A stretch of DNA of 64,000 nucleotides from Thiosulfatihalobacter marinus (GTDB taxonomy: Bacteria > Pseudomonadota > Alphaproteobacteria > Rhodobacterales > Rhodobacteraceae), in NCBI RefSeq assembly GCF_016019955.1, contig NZ_JAECRZ010000007.1, forward strand, positions 158,743 through 222,742, in the 5' to 3' direction. Positions within the stretch are counted from its first letter, which is position 1. The number at the start of each line of letters is the position of its first letter. The notes below the pieces were generated by a model, which had not been told where the DNA came from, searched no databases, and saw only the letters and a program-made list of their open reading frames with translations. Shown here piece by piece: positions 27,156 to 36,958 of the stretch. A program made the position numbers and the translations under genes.

Positions 27156-29195
27156 TTAGCCCCGGCGTCTGCGGCGACGCCCGCCCGCACCGGAATCGCC
27201 ACCACCGGTGTTGAAGGACGGATCGGGCAGATCCACCACCGAACGCAGGATCGCAAACGGATCGGACGCATTGGGCAGGGCCGAGGCATTCACGAAATGC
27301 TCCTGAAAGCGCGGTTCCACGGCGGTTTCGATTTTCTCGATCCTTCCTACCAGCGTTTCGATCTGGTCGCGCGCGGACCGGTTCAACAGTGCGATGCGCG
27401 CGCCGGTTCCGGCGGCGTTCCCGGCGGACGTAACCTTGTCCAGCGGGCAATCCGGGATCATGCCCAGGACCATGGCATGTTTGGCCGAGATATGGGCACC
27501 AAACGCCCCGGCCAGCACGACGCGGTCCACCTTGTTCACGCCGCGCTTGTCCATCAGCAGGCGCGCACCGGAATAGAGCGCCGCCTTGGCCATTTGAATG
27601 GCGCGGATATCGCCGTTGGTGACGGTGATGGGCCCGTGATCCGCGGAGCCGTCCCAGAGGCGATAGGAATGGGTGCGCCCATCGGCAAAGCAGCGCAAGC
27701 TGCCGGTCTGTTCGGCGGATCCGATCAGGCCGCTGGCATCGACCAGCCCGGCCATGCGCATTTCGGCAATGACCTCGATAATACCGGAACCGCAGATCCC
27801 GGTGACGCCGGTGGCCGCGATGGCCGCATCGAACCCGTCATCGTCGGACCAGAGATCGGAGCCGATCACGCGGAAACGCGGCTCCTTGGTGACGGGATCG
27901 ATTTCGACACGCTCGATGGCGCCGGGGGCGGCCCGTTGTCCGGCGCTGATCTGGGCGCCTTCAAAGGCCGGGCCAGTGGGCGAGGAACAGGCCAGAACGC
28001 CCCGTTTGTCGCCCAGGAGGATCTCGGCATTGGTGCCCACATCGACCACCAGAACCAGGTCTTCGGACTGGTCGGGTGCTTCGGAGAGCGCCACACCGGC
28101 GGCATCCGCCCCGACATGACCGGCGATGCAGGGCAGGATATAGGCGCGGGTGCCCGGCGCGATGGACAGACCCAGATCGCGAGCCATGAGGGAAAGCGCA
28201 TCGGAGGTGGCAAGCGCAAAAGGCGCCTGGCCCAGTTCGAAGGGATCGATACCCAGGAACAGGTGGTGCATGACCGGGTTCATCACGAACACGGTATCCA
28301 GGATGGCGGAACGGTCGGCCCCGGCCTCGGCCGTGATGTCGGTGACAAGCTGGTTCAGCCCGGCGCGCACGGCGTCGGTCATTTCCAGGTCGCCGCCCTT
28401 GTTCATCATGGCATAGGACACCCGGCTCATCAGGTCTTCGCCAAAGCGGATCTGCGGGTTCATCAGCCCGGCAGAGGCCACGACCTCTCCGGTGGAGAGG
28501 TTGCACAGATGCCCGGCGATGGTGGTCGAGCCAAGATCGACAGCCAGCCCATAGAGCGGACCTTCGAAAAAGCCGGGCCAAAGTGCGACAACGCTGGGAT
28601 CGGCATCATCGCGGGGTTGATGCAGGGCGGCGGTGACTTGCCAGTTGCCCTTGCGCAGCGTGGGTTGCAGATCGCGCAGCAGGTGGCGATCAAAGCCGAT
28701 GCTGTCCTGACCCGTGGCAGCCCGCAGCGCGGCGCGCAGGCGTTCCAGATCGCCCGTGGGCTTGTGCATGTCGGGCTGTTCCACCTCGACACAGGCGAGG
28801 CGAATGGTGGGGTTGAGCGTGATCTCACGCACCTCGGCGCGTTTGCGCACCACCTGTCGGTGGACCTGGCTTTCGGGGGGCACGTCGATCACCACGTCGC
28901 CCTGCACGGTGGCCTGACAGCCAAGGCGGCGCCCTTTGGGCAGGCCGCGCTTCTGGTCATAGCGTTCCTCGACGGCGTTCCAGCCCGACAGGGCGGTGTC
29001 GGCCACGGTGACGCCGTGTTTGGGAAATTCTCCGCAAGATGGCGTGATCTGGCATTTGGAACAGATGCCGCGCCCGCCGCAGACGCTGTCAAGATCGACG
29101 CCAAGCTGGCGCGCGGCCGTGAGGATCGGCGTTCCCACGGGGAAACGGCCGCGTTTGCCCGAGGGGGTGAAGATGACAAGAGGATCGTTGCTCAT
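27156..29195 (-). CDS. ASKHA-domain, 2Fe-2S corrinoid-activation protein (RamA/RACo-like)
   Basis: A 679-residue protein built like the reductive activators of corrinoid proteins. The N-terminus is a plant-type 2Fe-2S ferredoxin domain (SVCGGRGICSKCQ with a later LGCQA, residues about 35-95). The rest is an actin-like ASKHA ATPase (AVDLGSTTIAGHL, VVDVGTNAEILLG, TGICGSGIIEV, VVLAGAFGAHIS). It ends in a GGGDSGAGGRRRRRRG basic tail. Such proteins return Co(II) cobalamin to Co(I) using ATP. Relatives in the Roseobacter group have been associated with a split cobalamin-dependent methionine synthase; that assignment is recalled, not shown by this sequence, and no methyltransferase is adjacent. Confidence 0.8.
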   Translation of the reverse strand: MSNDPLVIFTPSGKRGRFPVGTPILTAARQLGVDLDSVCGGRGICSKCQITPSCGEFPKHGVTVADTALSGWNAVEERYDQKRGLPKGRRLGCQATVQGDVVIDVPPESQVHRQVVRKRAEVREITLNPTIRLACVEVEQPDMHKPTGDLERLRAALRAATGQDSIGFDRHLLRDLQPTLRKGNWQVTAALHQPRDDADPSVVALWPGFFEGPLYGLAVDLGSTTIAGHLCNLSTGEVVASAGLMNPQIRFGEDLMSRVSYAMMNKGGDLEMTDAVRAGLNQLVTDITAEAGADRSAILDTVFVMNPVMHHLFLGIDPFELGQAPFALATSDALSLMARDLGLSIAPGTRAYILPCIAGHVGADAAGVALSEAPDQSEDLVLVVDVGTNAEILLGDKRGVLACSSPTGPAFEGAQISAGQRAAPGAIERVEIDPVTKEPRFRVIGSDLWSDDDGFDAAIAATGVTGICGSGIIEVIAEMRMAGLVDASGLIGSAEQTGSLRCFADGRTHSYRLWDGSADHGPITVTNGDIRAIQMAKAALYSGARLLMDKRGVNKVDRVVLAGAFGAHISAKHAMVLGMIPDCPLDKVTSAGNAAGTGARIALLNRSARDQIETLVGRIEKIETAVEPRFQEHFVNASALPNASDPFAILRSVVDLPDPSFNTGGGDSGAGGRRRRRRG

Positions 29196-29403
29196 GGGTC
29201 AAATCCCTTAGTGGTCTATGCGCCAAGTCGCAAGATAGGGCAGGCGGGGACACGCAAATGCCAAGGCGCGGCAAAACATGTATCTTGCGCGTCATTTTGC
29301 AAATGTCCAAGCCAGGCGGCGGTTGCGTGGATGAACGCCACCGAGGCAGCGGCCAGAGGCGCGGCAAGGGCGTTTCCCACTTTTCTTTTCAGAACGGTCG
29401 TGA

Positions 29404-30893
<1,490 letters not shown>

Positions 30894-30894
<1 letters not shown>

Positions 30895-32042
30895 TGACAC
30901 CGGCAGCGCGGGTTCAGACCGCGATTGAGCTGTTGGACGATATCCTTGGCGGTGCCCCGGCGGAGAAGGTGTTGACGGCGTGGGCGCGCCGCAGCCGGTT
31001 TGCCGGGTCCAGGGACCGGGCCGCGGTGCGGGATCACGTGTTTGACGGCTTGCGACGGCGGAATTCGGCGGCCGCCATGGGGGGCGGGTTGACGGGCCGG
31101 GGGGTGATTCTGGGGCTGTTGCGCCAGCAGGGCGCGGATCTGGATGCGATCTTTAGCGGCGCCAATTACGCGCCCGAACCGCTGAGCGACGCCGAGCGCG
31201 CGCCTGCGGTTTGCGACCTGCCTTTGGATGTACCCGAATGGCTGGTTGCGCCTATGCGCGCGGGGCTGGGTGCGGATTTCGACAGCGCGCTGAGCGCAAT
31301 GCGCAACCGCGCGCCGGTCGGGCTGCGGGTCAATTTGCGCAAGACCACCCGCGTGGCGGCGATTGCGCGTCTGAGCGAGGACGGTGTTTCCGCGGTGCCC
31401 TGCGATTTGGCGGATACCGCGCTGATTGTGGATGACGGTGCGCGTCGCGTCGGGCAATCACGCGCCTATGCCGAAGGCTGGATCGAATTGCAGGACGTGT
31501 CCAGCCAGGCGGCCGTGGCCTCGCTTCCGCTGCGCGATGGGATGCGGGTTCTGGATTATTGTGCGGGGGGCGGCGGCAAGTTGCTGGCCATGGCCGCGCG
31601 GATCGATGGCGCGTTCAACGCCTATGACGCGCTGCCGGGGCGGATGCGGGATTTGCCCGCCCGCGCCTTGCGGGCCGGGATCCGGGCGCGCGTGCTGTCT
31701 GATCCTGGGGCGGACGCTCCGTATGATCTTGTTTTCTGTGACGTGCCCTGTTCGGGCAGTGGTACCTGGCGACGCAATCCCGATGCCATGTGGCGTTTTC
31801 ACCTGGATGATCTGCGCAGGATACAAGGCGAACAGGCCGAAATTCTGAACAGCGCCGCAGCATTGGTTGCCGAGAACGGAGTGCTGGTTTACGCCACGTG
31901 TTCGGTTTTGAGAAGTGAAAATATTGAGCAAATACAGTTGTTTTTGGAGCGAAGCTCAGGTTGGAGAGTGGTGGCGGAAAATGCACAGCCGATCCGGCCG
32001 GTTGCGGACGGATTTTTCCATACTTTATTGACGAGAGAGTGA
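30894..32042 (+). CDS. RsmB/NOP-family RNA m5C methyltransferase
   Basis: A 382-residue S-adenosylmethionine-dependent cytosine-5 methylase of rRNA or tRNA. Motif I is LDYCAGGGGKLLAMA, motif IV is CDVPCSGSGTWRRNPD with the PC cysteine, and motif VI has YATCSVLRSENIEQ with the catalytic TC cysteine. The N-terminal NusB-like helical part (ELLDDILGG to residue about 100) places it near RsmB/RlmI-type enzymes. The ATG overlaps the guaB TGA (TGATG). Exact target unknown. Confidence 0.88.
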
Positions 32043-32080
32043 TGTGCGCGATACACAACCAAAGCGGGATGCGTGGCGCG

Positions 32081-32095
32081 TTAATCCGGGTTTAA
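32081..32095 (+). promoter_or_regulatory. CtrA-type site TTAA-N7-TTAA before cckA
   Basis: TTAA (32081-32084), seven bases, TTAA (32092-32095): the full spacing of the CtrA consensus TTAA-N7-TTAA, 46 bases upstream of the cckA GTG. CckA is the kinase that feeds phosphate to CtrA through ChpT, so this suggests feedback control. Confidence 0.65.
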
Positions 32096-32140
32096 GGAAG
32101 TTGCGTTTAGGTGGCCCCGTGAATTGAATGGGGAACGCGT

Positions 32141-34459
32141 GTGGCGCTATCAGAAGCCGTAACCGAACAGGCCAGCACGATCTCGGCGCGGTTGTGGGCG
32201 CTTGCCTGGCCGATGCTTTTGGCGGGTTTGGTGGCATTCGGCGCATCGGCCTTTTTGCAGCCCGGTTGGCTGCATTCGGTGTTGCTTGTCAGCGGCGGGA
32301 GCCTTGGGGGGCTGGTTGCTCTCGGCGGTCTTGCAAGACTAAGCGAACGAATTGCCCGAAACCGGGCGATACGCGTCCTGGCGCCGATGCTGGAACTGGG
32401 GGCGGGGCGGCGGTTGCTGAGCACCGGGGCGGGGCGCATCCTGTGTGCGAATGCGGATGGACAGAAAAATGGCACCATGATCGAGGTGCTGATCCACTCG
32501 GCCGCTTTGGACGAGACCGAAGCCGACAAGCTGGTGCGCCGGGCCGCCGCATTCGGGCGCCTGGAACGGGTGTTCCCGACGCGGCATGGCCAGGTAAATG
32601 TGCACGCCGCGCGATTGGCGCATGATGTGATCTACTGGCAGATCGAGGAGGTTCAAGTTCACCAGGAACCGACCCAGGCCGGAATGCCGCGGATCCCGAT
32701 GCTGACGATCGGGCGCAACGGTACGATCTTGTTCATGAATATGGCGGCGCGGACGTTGTTGGGCGCGCGCAAGAAAACCTTGGCGGACGTGTTCGATCAG
32801 CGTCTTCCCGTCGTGAACGAGGCCAATACCGTGATAACCGCGGATGGTGTTCGCCAATGTCTTGTGGCGGAAGTGGACTTGTCGGCCGGGCGCCGGGAGA
32901 TCTATCTTTTGCCGACGGAAGTTCCGACGGTACGCGGCGGCGCCATTCAATTCGATGAGCTTCCTGTGGCATTGTTGAAAGTGCGCCGCGACGGGCAGGT
33001 TGAAATGGCCAACCGTTCGGCGCGCGGGCTTGTGGGGGTTCCGATCGGCGCGGCCACCGTGATGAGCGACCTGATGGAGGGGCTTGGCCGGTCCATACAG
33101 GATTGGCTGGCCGAAGCGGCGGCGGGCCACGGCACACATCACACGGAATTCCTGCGCCTTCGGCGAGAGGATCGCGAAGTGTTCGTGCAGGTCAGCCTGA
33201 ACCGCGTGATCGAGGGCGAGACCAGCTCCTTGATTGCGGTTCTTAGCGATGCGACAGAGCTGAAATCCTTGGAGGCGCAATTTGTCCAAAGCCAGAAGAT
33301 GCAAGCCATTGGCCAGCTTGCAGGTGGCGTGGCTCATGACTTCAACAATCTCTTGACGGCGATTTCAGGGCATTGCGATCTTTTGCTGTTGCGCCATGAC
33401 CGCGGAGACCCGGATTATGGCGATCTGGTGCAGATCAATCAGAACGCCAATCGCGCCGCGGCGCTTGTGGGTCAGCTGCTGGCGTTTTCACGCAAACAGA
33501 ACTTGCGCCCCGAAGTGTTGGACCTGCGCAATACATTGGCGGATCTGACCCATCTTCTGAACCGGCTTGTGGGAGAGAAGGTAACGCTGGAGTTGAGCAA
33601 CGCACCGACGCTGCCAACGATTCGTGCCGACAAACGACAACTGGAACAGGTGCTGATGAATCTGGTTGTGAATGCCCGCGACGCGATGCCGGATGGCGGA
33701 GAAATCCGGATTCAGACCGAACCGCTGAACCTGACCGATCCGATGGAGCGCGACCGCGTAGTGGTGCCCGAAGGGCGCTATGTCTCGGTGCGTGTGGCCG
33801 ACGACGGGGTCGGGATCGCCTCGGACAAGTTGCAGAAAGTGTTCGAGCCCTTTTTTACCACCAAGCGTACCGGCGAGGGGACCGGCCTGGGATTGTCGAC
33901 CGCCTATGGGATCGTCAAGCAGACGGGCGGGTATATTTTCGTCGACAGTTCGCGCGGTGTGGGAACCGTGTTCACACTCTTGTTCCCGGTTTGTGAGGGT
34001 CTGATCCCAAAGGCCACCGCGCCGGTCCTGCCGGAAGAACAAGGCGAAGCCCGGGGGGAACAGGCGGGTGTGGTTATGCTGGTTGAGGACGAGGCGCCTG
34101 TGCGCTCTTTCGCGTCGCGCGCGTTGCGTTTGCGTGGATATACAGTGCTCGAAGCTGCAAGTGGTGAAGAGGCGCTGGACCTGCTGGCAGGCGAAGCGCC
34201 CCCCCACGTGGACATCTTCGTGACAGATGTGATCATGCCCGGTCTGGATGGTCCGGGCTGGGTGCGCGCCGCGCGTGAATCCTACCCCGAGATACCGGTC
34301 ATTTTCGTGTCAGGCTATGCAGAAGACAGTTTCAGTGACGATCAGGCGCGAATCGAGCATTCAAGCTTCCTGCCCAAGCCGTTTTCGCTTGTCGATTTGA
34401 TATCTGCGGTTCAGTCCTGCCTGCGCGCGCGTCAGACGACAGACTTGATGGAGTCGTAA
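32141..34459 (+). CDS. cckA: Cell-cycle hybrid histidine kinase CckA
   Basis: Top of the CckA-ChpT-CtrA phosphorelay controlling motility and cell-cycle genes in alphaproteobacteria. The 772-residue protein has two N-terminal membrane helices (about 15-65), PAS-like sensor regions (about 180-370), a HisKA domain with LAGGVAHDFNNLLTAISGH (His about 399), a HATPase domain (NLVVNARDAMPDGG; GVGIASDKLQKVFEPFFTTK; GTGLGLSTAYGI) and a C-terminal receiver (VMLVEDEAP, TDVIMPGLDG, LPKPF). The start is GTG at 32141, preceded by GGGGAA. Its last 28 bases overlap the convergent sulfotransferase gene. Confidence 0.93.
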   Translation: MALSEAVTEQASTISARLWALAWPMLLAGLVAFGASAFLQPGWLHSVLLVSGGSLGGLVALGGLARLSERIARNRAIRVLAPMLELGAGRRLLSTGAGRILCANADGQKNGTMIEVLIHSAALDETEADKLVRRAAAFGRLERVFPTRHGQVNVHAARLAHDVIYWQIEEVQVHQEPTQAGMPRIPMLTIGRNGTILFMNMAARTLLGARKKTLADVFDQRLPVVNEANTVITADGVRQCLVAEVDLSAGRREIYLLPTEVPTVRGGAIQFDELPVALLKVRRDGQVEMANRSARGLVGVPIGAATVMSDLMEGLGRSIQDWLAEAAAGHGTHHTEFLRLRREDREVFVQVSLNRVIEGETSSLIAVLSDATELKSLEAQFVQSQKMQAIGQLAGGVAHDFNNLLTAISGHCDLLLLRHDRGDPDYGDLVQINQNANRAAALVGQLLAFSRKQNLRPEVLDLRNTLADLTHLLNRLVGEKVTLELSNAPTLPTIRADKRQLEQVLMNLVVNARDAMPDGGEIRIQTEPLNLTDPMERDRVVVPEGRYVSVRVADDGVGIASDKLQKVFEPFFTTKRTGEGTGLGLSTAYGIVKQTGGYIFVDSSRGVGTVFTLLFPVCEGLIPKATAPVLPEEQGEARGEQAGVVMLVEDEAPVRSFASRALRLRGYTVLEAASGEEALDLLAGEAPPHVDIFVTDVIMPGLDGPGWVRAARESYPEIPVIFVSGYAEDSFSDDQARIEHSSFLPKPFSLVDLISAVQSCLRARQTTDLMES

Positions 34460-35037
34460 AGCTCGAAATCGGCAGCGCATTTGCGGCGCAATTTTTCTTC
34501 TGTCTTTTCATATAGCTGAAGGTCCAGCTTTGGCGAGATATTGCGCTGCTCAAGGGCGATTTCGGTGCCAAGCCGATCTTGCAGGAAATCCAGCAAACCG
34601 GGCTGGTCATCGTATCGGAAGAGATGGTCGACCTGCACACCGTTCGGGCGGGGTTCCAGAAACTTTGCCTGACTTCCGACATTGGCGTATGCTGGTCGAT
34701 CGCCGCGCATATAGGCCTGTACGAATTCATCGAATGTAACGTCATGCGTGGCGTTCGGGTGGCCGCGCATGGCATCGCGCCGGCGGTAACGATACCAGCT
34801 GGCCAGCCAGCTGATCGGTTCGCGCATGACGGCGAGGGTTTGCATGTCTTCAGTGTTGCAGGCGCGCTCGAACATGGGGCGAAAGAAACGGTTGTACCGA
34901 TAAAGGGGGGCGTGCTTCAGTTCGGGCGGATGCGACACGACGATATCGGCATGGGGCGCAAGTGCGGCCTCGATGGCCGTGGTGCCGGTTTTGGGAACCG
35001 ACAGAATAACCAGTTTTTGCTTCCAGAAAACAAGCAT
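34432..35037 (-). CDS. Sulfotransferase family protein
   Basis: A 201-residue protein with the 5'-phosphosulfate loop VPKTGTTAIEAAL near the N-terminus (PKTGTT at about 15-20) and the 3'-phosphate region VMREPISWLASWYRYRRR (about 70-90), both typical of PAPS-dependent sulfotransferases. It is shorter than most members (about 250-300) but has both cofactor motifs. Acceptor unknown; glycan or lipid sulfation is possible. The gene is a lone unit whose 3' end lies inside the cckA stop region, which is unusual beside a core regulator. Confidence 0.78.
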   Translation of the reverse strand: MLVFWKQKLVILSVPKTGTTAIEAALAPHADIVVSHPPELKHAPLYRYNRFFRPMFERACNTEDMQTLAVMREPISWLASWYRYRRRDAMRGHPNATHDVTFDEFVQAYMRGDRPAYANVGSQAKFLEPRPNGVQVDHLFRYDDQPGLLDFLQDRLGTEIALEQRNISPKLDLQLYEKTEEKLRRKCAADFELYDSIKSVV

Positions 35038-35131
35038 CTGCGAGGCCCCGTTTGTTTTTTCATCAAATTGATCCTGGTTCGTAAACTACTCTTTAACGCT
35101 TCGCGGCAAAAGTGGAATGCGGAGATTTCTA

Positions 35132-35160
35132 TTGAAGTGTTCACTTTTTGGTCTCATAAG
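35132..35160 (+). promoter_or_regulatory. Candidate recA promoter
   Basis: TTGAAG (35132-35137), 17-base spacer, CATAAG (35155-35160). The first SOS-like site lies between the two boxes and the second just after the start point, near 35167. Confidence 0.5.
35139..35153 (+). promoter_or_regulatory. LexA/SOS-like box GTTC-N7-GGTC
   Basis: GTTC, seven bases, GGTC: one mismatch from the alphaproteobacterial SOS box GTTC-N7-GTTC. It sits inside the promoter spacer. Confidence 0.5.
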
Positions 35161-35167
35161 GGGACGA

Positions 35168-35182
35168 GAACAAGAGGTGAAC
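35168..35182 (-). promoter_or_regulatory. LexA/SOS box GAAC-N7-GAAC (exact)
   Basis: GAAC (35168-35171), seven bases, GAAC (35179-35182). On the other strand this reads GTTC-N7-GTTC, the exact alphaproteobacterial LexA consensus. It lies 52 bases before recA, just past the predicted transcription start. Confidence 0.7.
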
Positions 35183-35233
35183 GCAGGCAATGATTGCTGC
35201 CCGGGGACGGGTGTGGAATAAGGAAGCGAGCAA

Positions 35234-36313
35234 ATGGCAACGGCAGATCTTTTGACGATGAGCAAGAAACCCTCTCCAGACAAGCAGAAGGCGCTGGACA
35301 GCGCCCTGGCCCAGATCGAACGGCAGTTCGGCAAAGGGTCGATCATGAAACTTGGGGCCGACAACCCGATTCAGGAAATCGAGGCGACCTCGACCGGGTC
35401 TCTGAGCCTGGATATTGCTTTGGGCATCGGTGGTCTGCCAAAGGGGCGCATCATAGAGATTTACGGGCCGGAAAGTTCCGGCAAGACGACGCTGACGCTG
35501 CATTGTATTGCAGAGGAGCAGAAGAAGGGCGGGGTTTGTGCCTTTGTGGATGCCGAACACGCGATGGATCCGCAATATGCCCGGAAGCTGGGCGTCAACC
35601 TGGATGAATTGCTGATCTCGCAACCCGACACCGGTGAACAGGCGCTGGAGATTACTGATACGTTGGTGCGTTCGGGCGCGGTGAACATGGTTGTTGTCGA
35701 TTCGGTGGCGGCGCTGACGCCAAAATCCGAGCTGGAAGGCGAGATGGGCGACAGCAGCGTTGGCGTGCACGCCCGCCTTATGAGCCAGGCGATGCGAAAA
35801 CTGACCGGATCTATCTCGCGCAGCAACTGCATGGTGATTTTCATCAACCAGATTCGCATGAAGATCGGCGTGATGTTCGGCAGCCCGGAAACGACAACCG
35901 GCGGCAATGCGCTGAAATTCTACAGCTCGGTGCGGCTGGATATCCGCCGCATCGGCTCGATCAAGGATCGCGACGAGGTGGTGGGCAACGCGACGCGCGT
36001 GAAAGTGGTCAAGAACAAGGTGGCACCACCGTTCAAGCAGGTGGAATTTGACATCATGTATGGCGAAGGCATTTCCAAGACCGGCGAATTGCTGGATCTG
36101 GGGGTAAAGGCCGGCGTGGTTGAAAAATCCGGATCCTGGTACAGCTACGGCGACGAGCGGATCGGGCAGGGGCGCGAGAATGCGAAGACGTTCCTGAAGG
36201 AAAACAAGCGCGTCGCCCTGGAAATTGAAGACAAGATCCGCGCGGCGCATGGGTTGGACTTTGACATGCCTGCGGATGACGCCAACGATGATGAGGCGCT
36301 GGTTGCAGGCTGA
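35234..36313 (+). CDS. recA: Recombinase RecA
   Basis: ATP-dependent strand-exchange protein and co-protease of LexA. The 359 residues carry Walker [13 protein letters not shown], the [14 protein letters not shown] signature, [19 protein letters not shown] (Walker B and loop L1) and the acidic C-terminal tail ([11 protein letters not shown]). The ATG at 35234 follows AGGAAG. Two SOS-like sites lie in its promoter. The sulfotransferase gene is divergent; a MOSC-like gene follows closely. Confidence 0.97.
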   Translation: MATADLLTMSKKPSPDKQKALDSALAQIERQFGKGSIMKLGADNPIQEIEATSTGSLSLDIALGIGGLPKGRIIEIYGPESSGKTTLTLHCIAEEQKKGGVCAFVDAEHAMDPQYARKLGVNLDELLISQPDTGEQALEITDTLVRSGAVNMVVVDSVAALTPKSELEGEMGDSSVGVHARLMSQAMRKLTGSISRSNCMVIFINQIRMKIGVMFGSPETTTGGNALKFYSSVRLDIRRIGSIKDRDEVVGNATRVKVVKNKVAPPFKQVEFDIMYGEGISKTGELLDLGVKAGVVEKSGSWYSYGDERIGQGRENAKTFLKENKRVALEIEDKIRAAHGLDFDMPADDANDDEALVAG

Positions 36314-36326
36314 TGCGCCCGACCAT

Positions 36327-36875
36327 GTGACCGCACGCGCGCTCATGCAGGCTTTGCCGCATGTTCTGGCCGCTCCGAAAAACGGGGCGGCCATTGACAT
36401 GTTGTGCCTGCGGCCGGCACGCAATGCACGCCGGTTTGTGGACGAGATCACGTTGACGCGCAAGGCCGGTATTCCGGGCGAAAGATGGTTGCGCGAACCA
36501 TGGTTGCGCGACGAATTCGACGCACCGCATCCCGGTATCCAGGTGTCGATCCTGCCGCGCAGGGTTCTGGATCTGGTATGGCGCGATCGGGTCAACGTGG
36601 CGCATCCGGGTGATACGTTTGTGGCGGATATGGACATGTCCGAGGCCAACCTGCCCGCGGGGCAATTGATGCGTGTCGGGAGCGCGATGTTGCAGGTTTC
36701 GGACGTGTTCAACGAAGGTTGTGTGAAATGGAAGGTGCGCTATGGCGCGGCGGCGAAGGATTGGATTACGGCGCCGGGCCATCCCGAACTGAGGCTGCGT
36801 GGCGTCTTGTGCAGCGTCTGGCGCGACGGGGTGATCCGCACGGGCGACGTGTTGTCGAAGGTTGAACACCCCTGA
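36327..36875 (+). CDS. MOSC-like domain protein
   Basis: A protein of about 182 residues resembling small stand-alone MOSC proteins: TARALMQALPHVLAAPKNGA at the start, IPGERWLREPWL, then LPAGQLMRVGSAMLQVSDV (the beta-strand core LxxGxxlxxGxaxlevs) and the final VWRDGVIRTGDVLSKV. MOSC domains handle sulfur carriers for molybdenum cofactor or related pathways; the usual conserved Cys is not obvious here. The start is unresolved: GTG at 36327 after the recA stop, or ATG at 36288/36291 inside the recA end; none has a convincing ribosome site. It probably reads from the recA transcript. Confidence 0.6.
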   Translation: MTARALMQALPHVLAAPKNGAAIDMLCLRPARNARRFVDEITLTRKAGIPGERWLREPWLRDEFDAPHPGIQVSILPRRVLDLVWRDRVNVAHPGDTFVADMDMSEANLPAGQLMRVGSAMLQVSDVFNEGCVKWKVRYGAAAKDWITAPGHPELRLRGVLCSVWRDGVIRTGDVLSKVEHP

Positions 36876-36890
36876 GCGTGCTTTGACATG

Positions 36891-36920
36891 TGGACAGGGG
36901 CGGGCTGGGGTTATAAACCC
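36891..36920 (+). promoter_or_regulatory. AT-rich palindrome and possible alaS promoter
   Basis: GGGTTATAAACCC (36908-36920) is a perfect palindrome with a TATAAA -10-like core (36912-36917). TGGACA at 36891 is a weak -35 with 15-base spacing; a better TTGACA at 36883 is too far (23). Weak call. Confidence 0.3.
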
Positions 36921-36958
36921 GCACGGTACGCAAAACTTTCCGCGAGAGACCCCGCAAT

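Noticed and set aside
36883..36917. Consensus promoter TTGACA...TATAAA before alaS
   Set aside because: Spacer is 23 bases, too long for sigma-70; kept only as a weak alternative.
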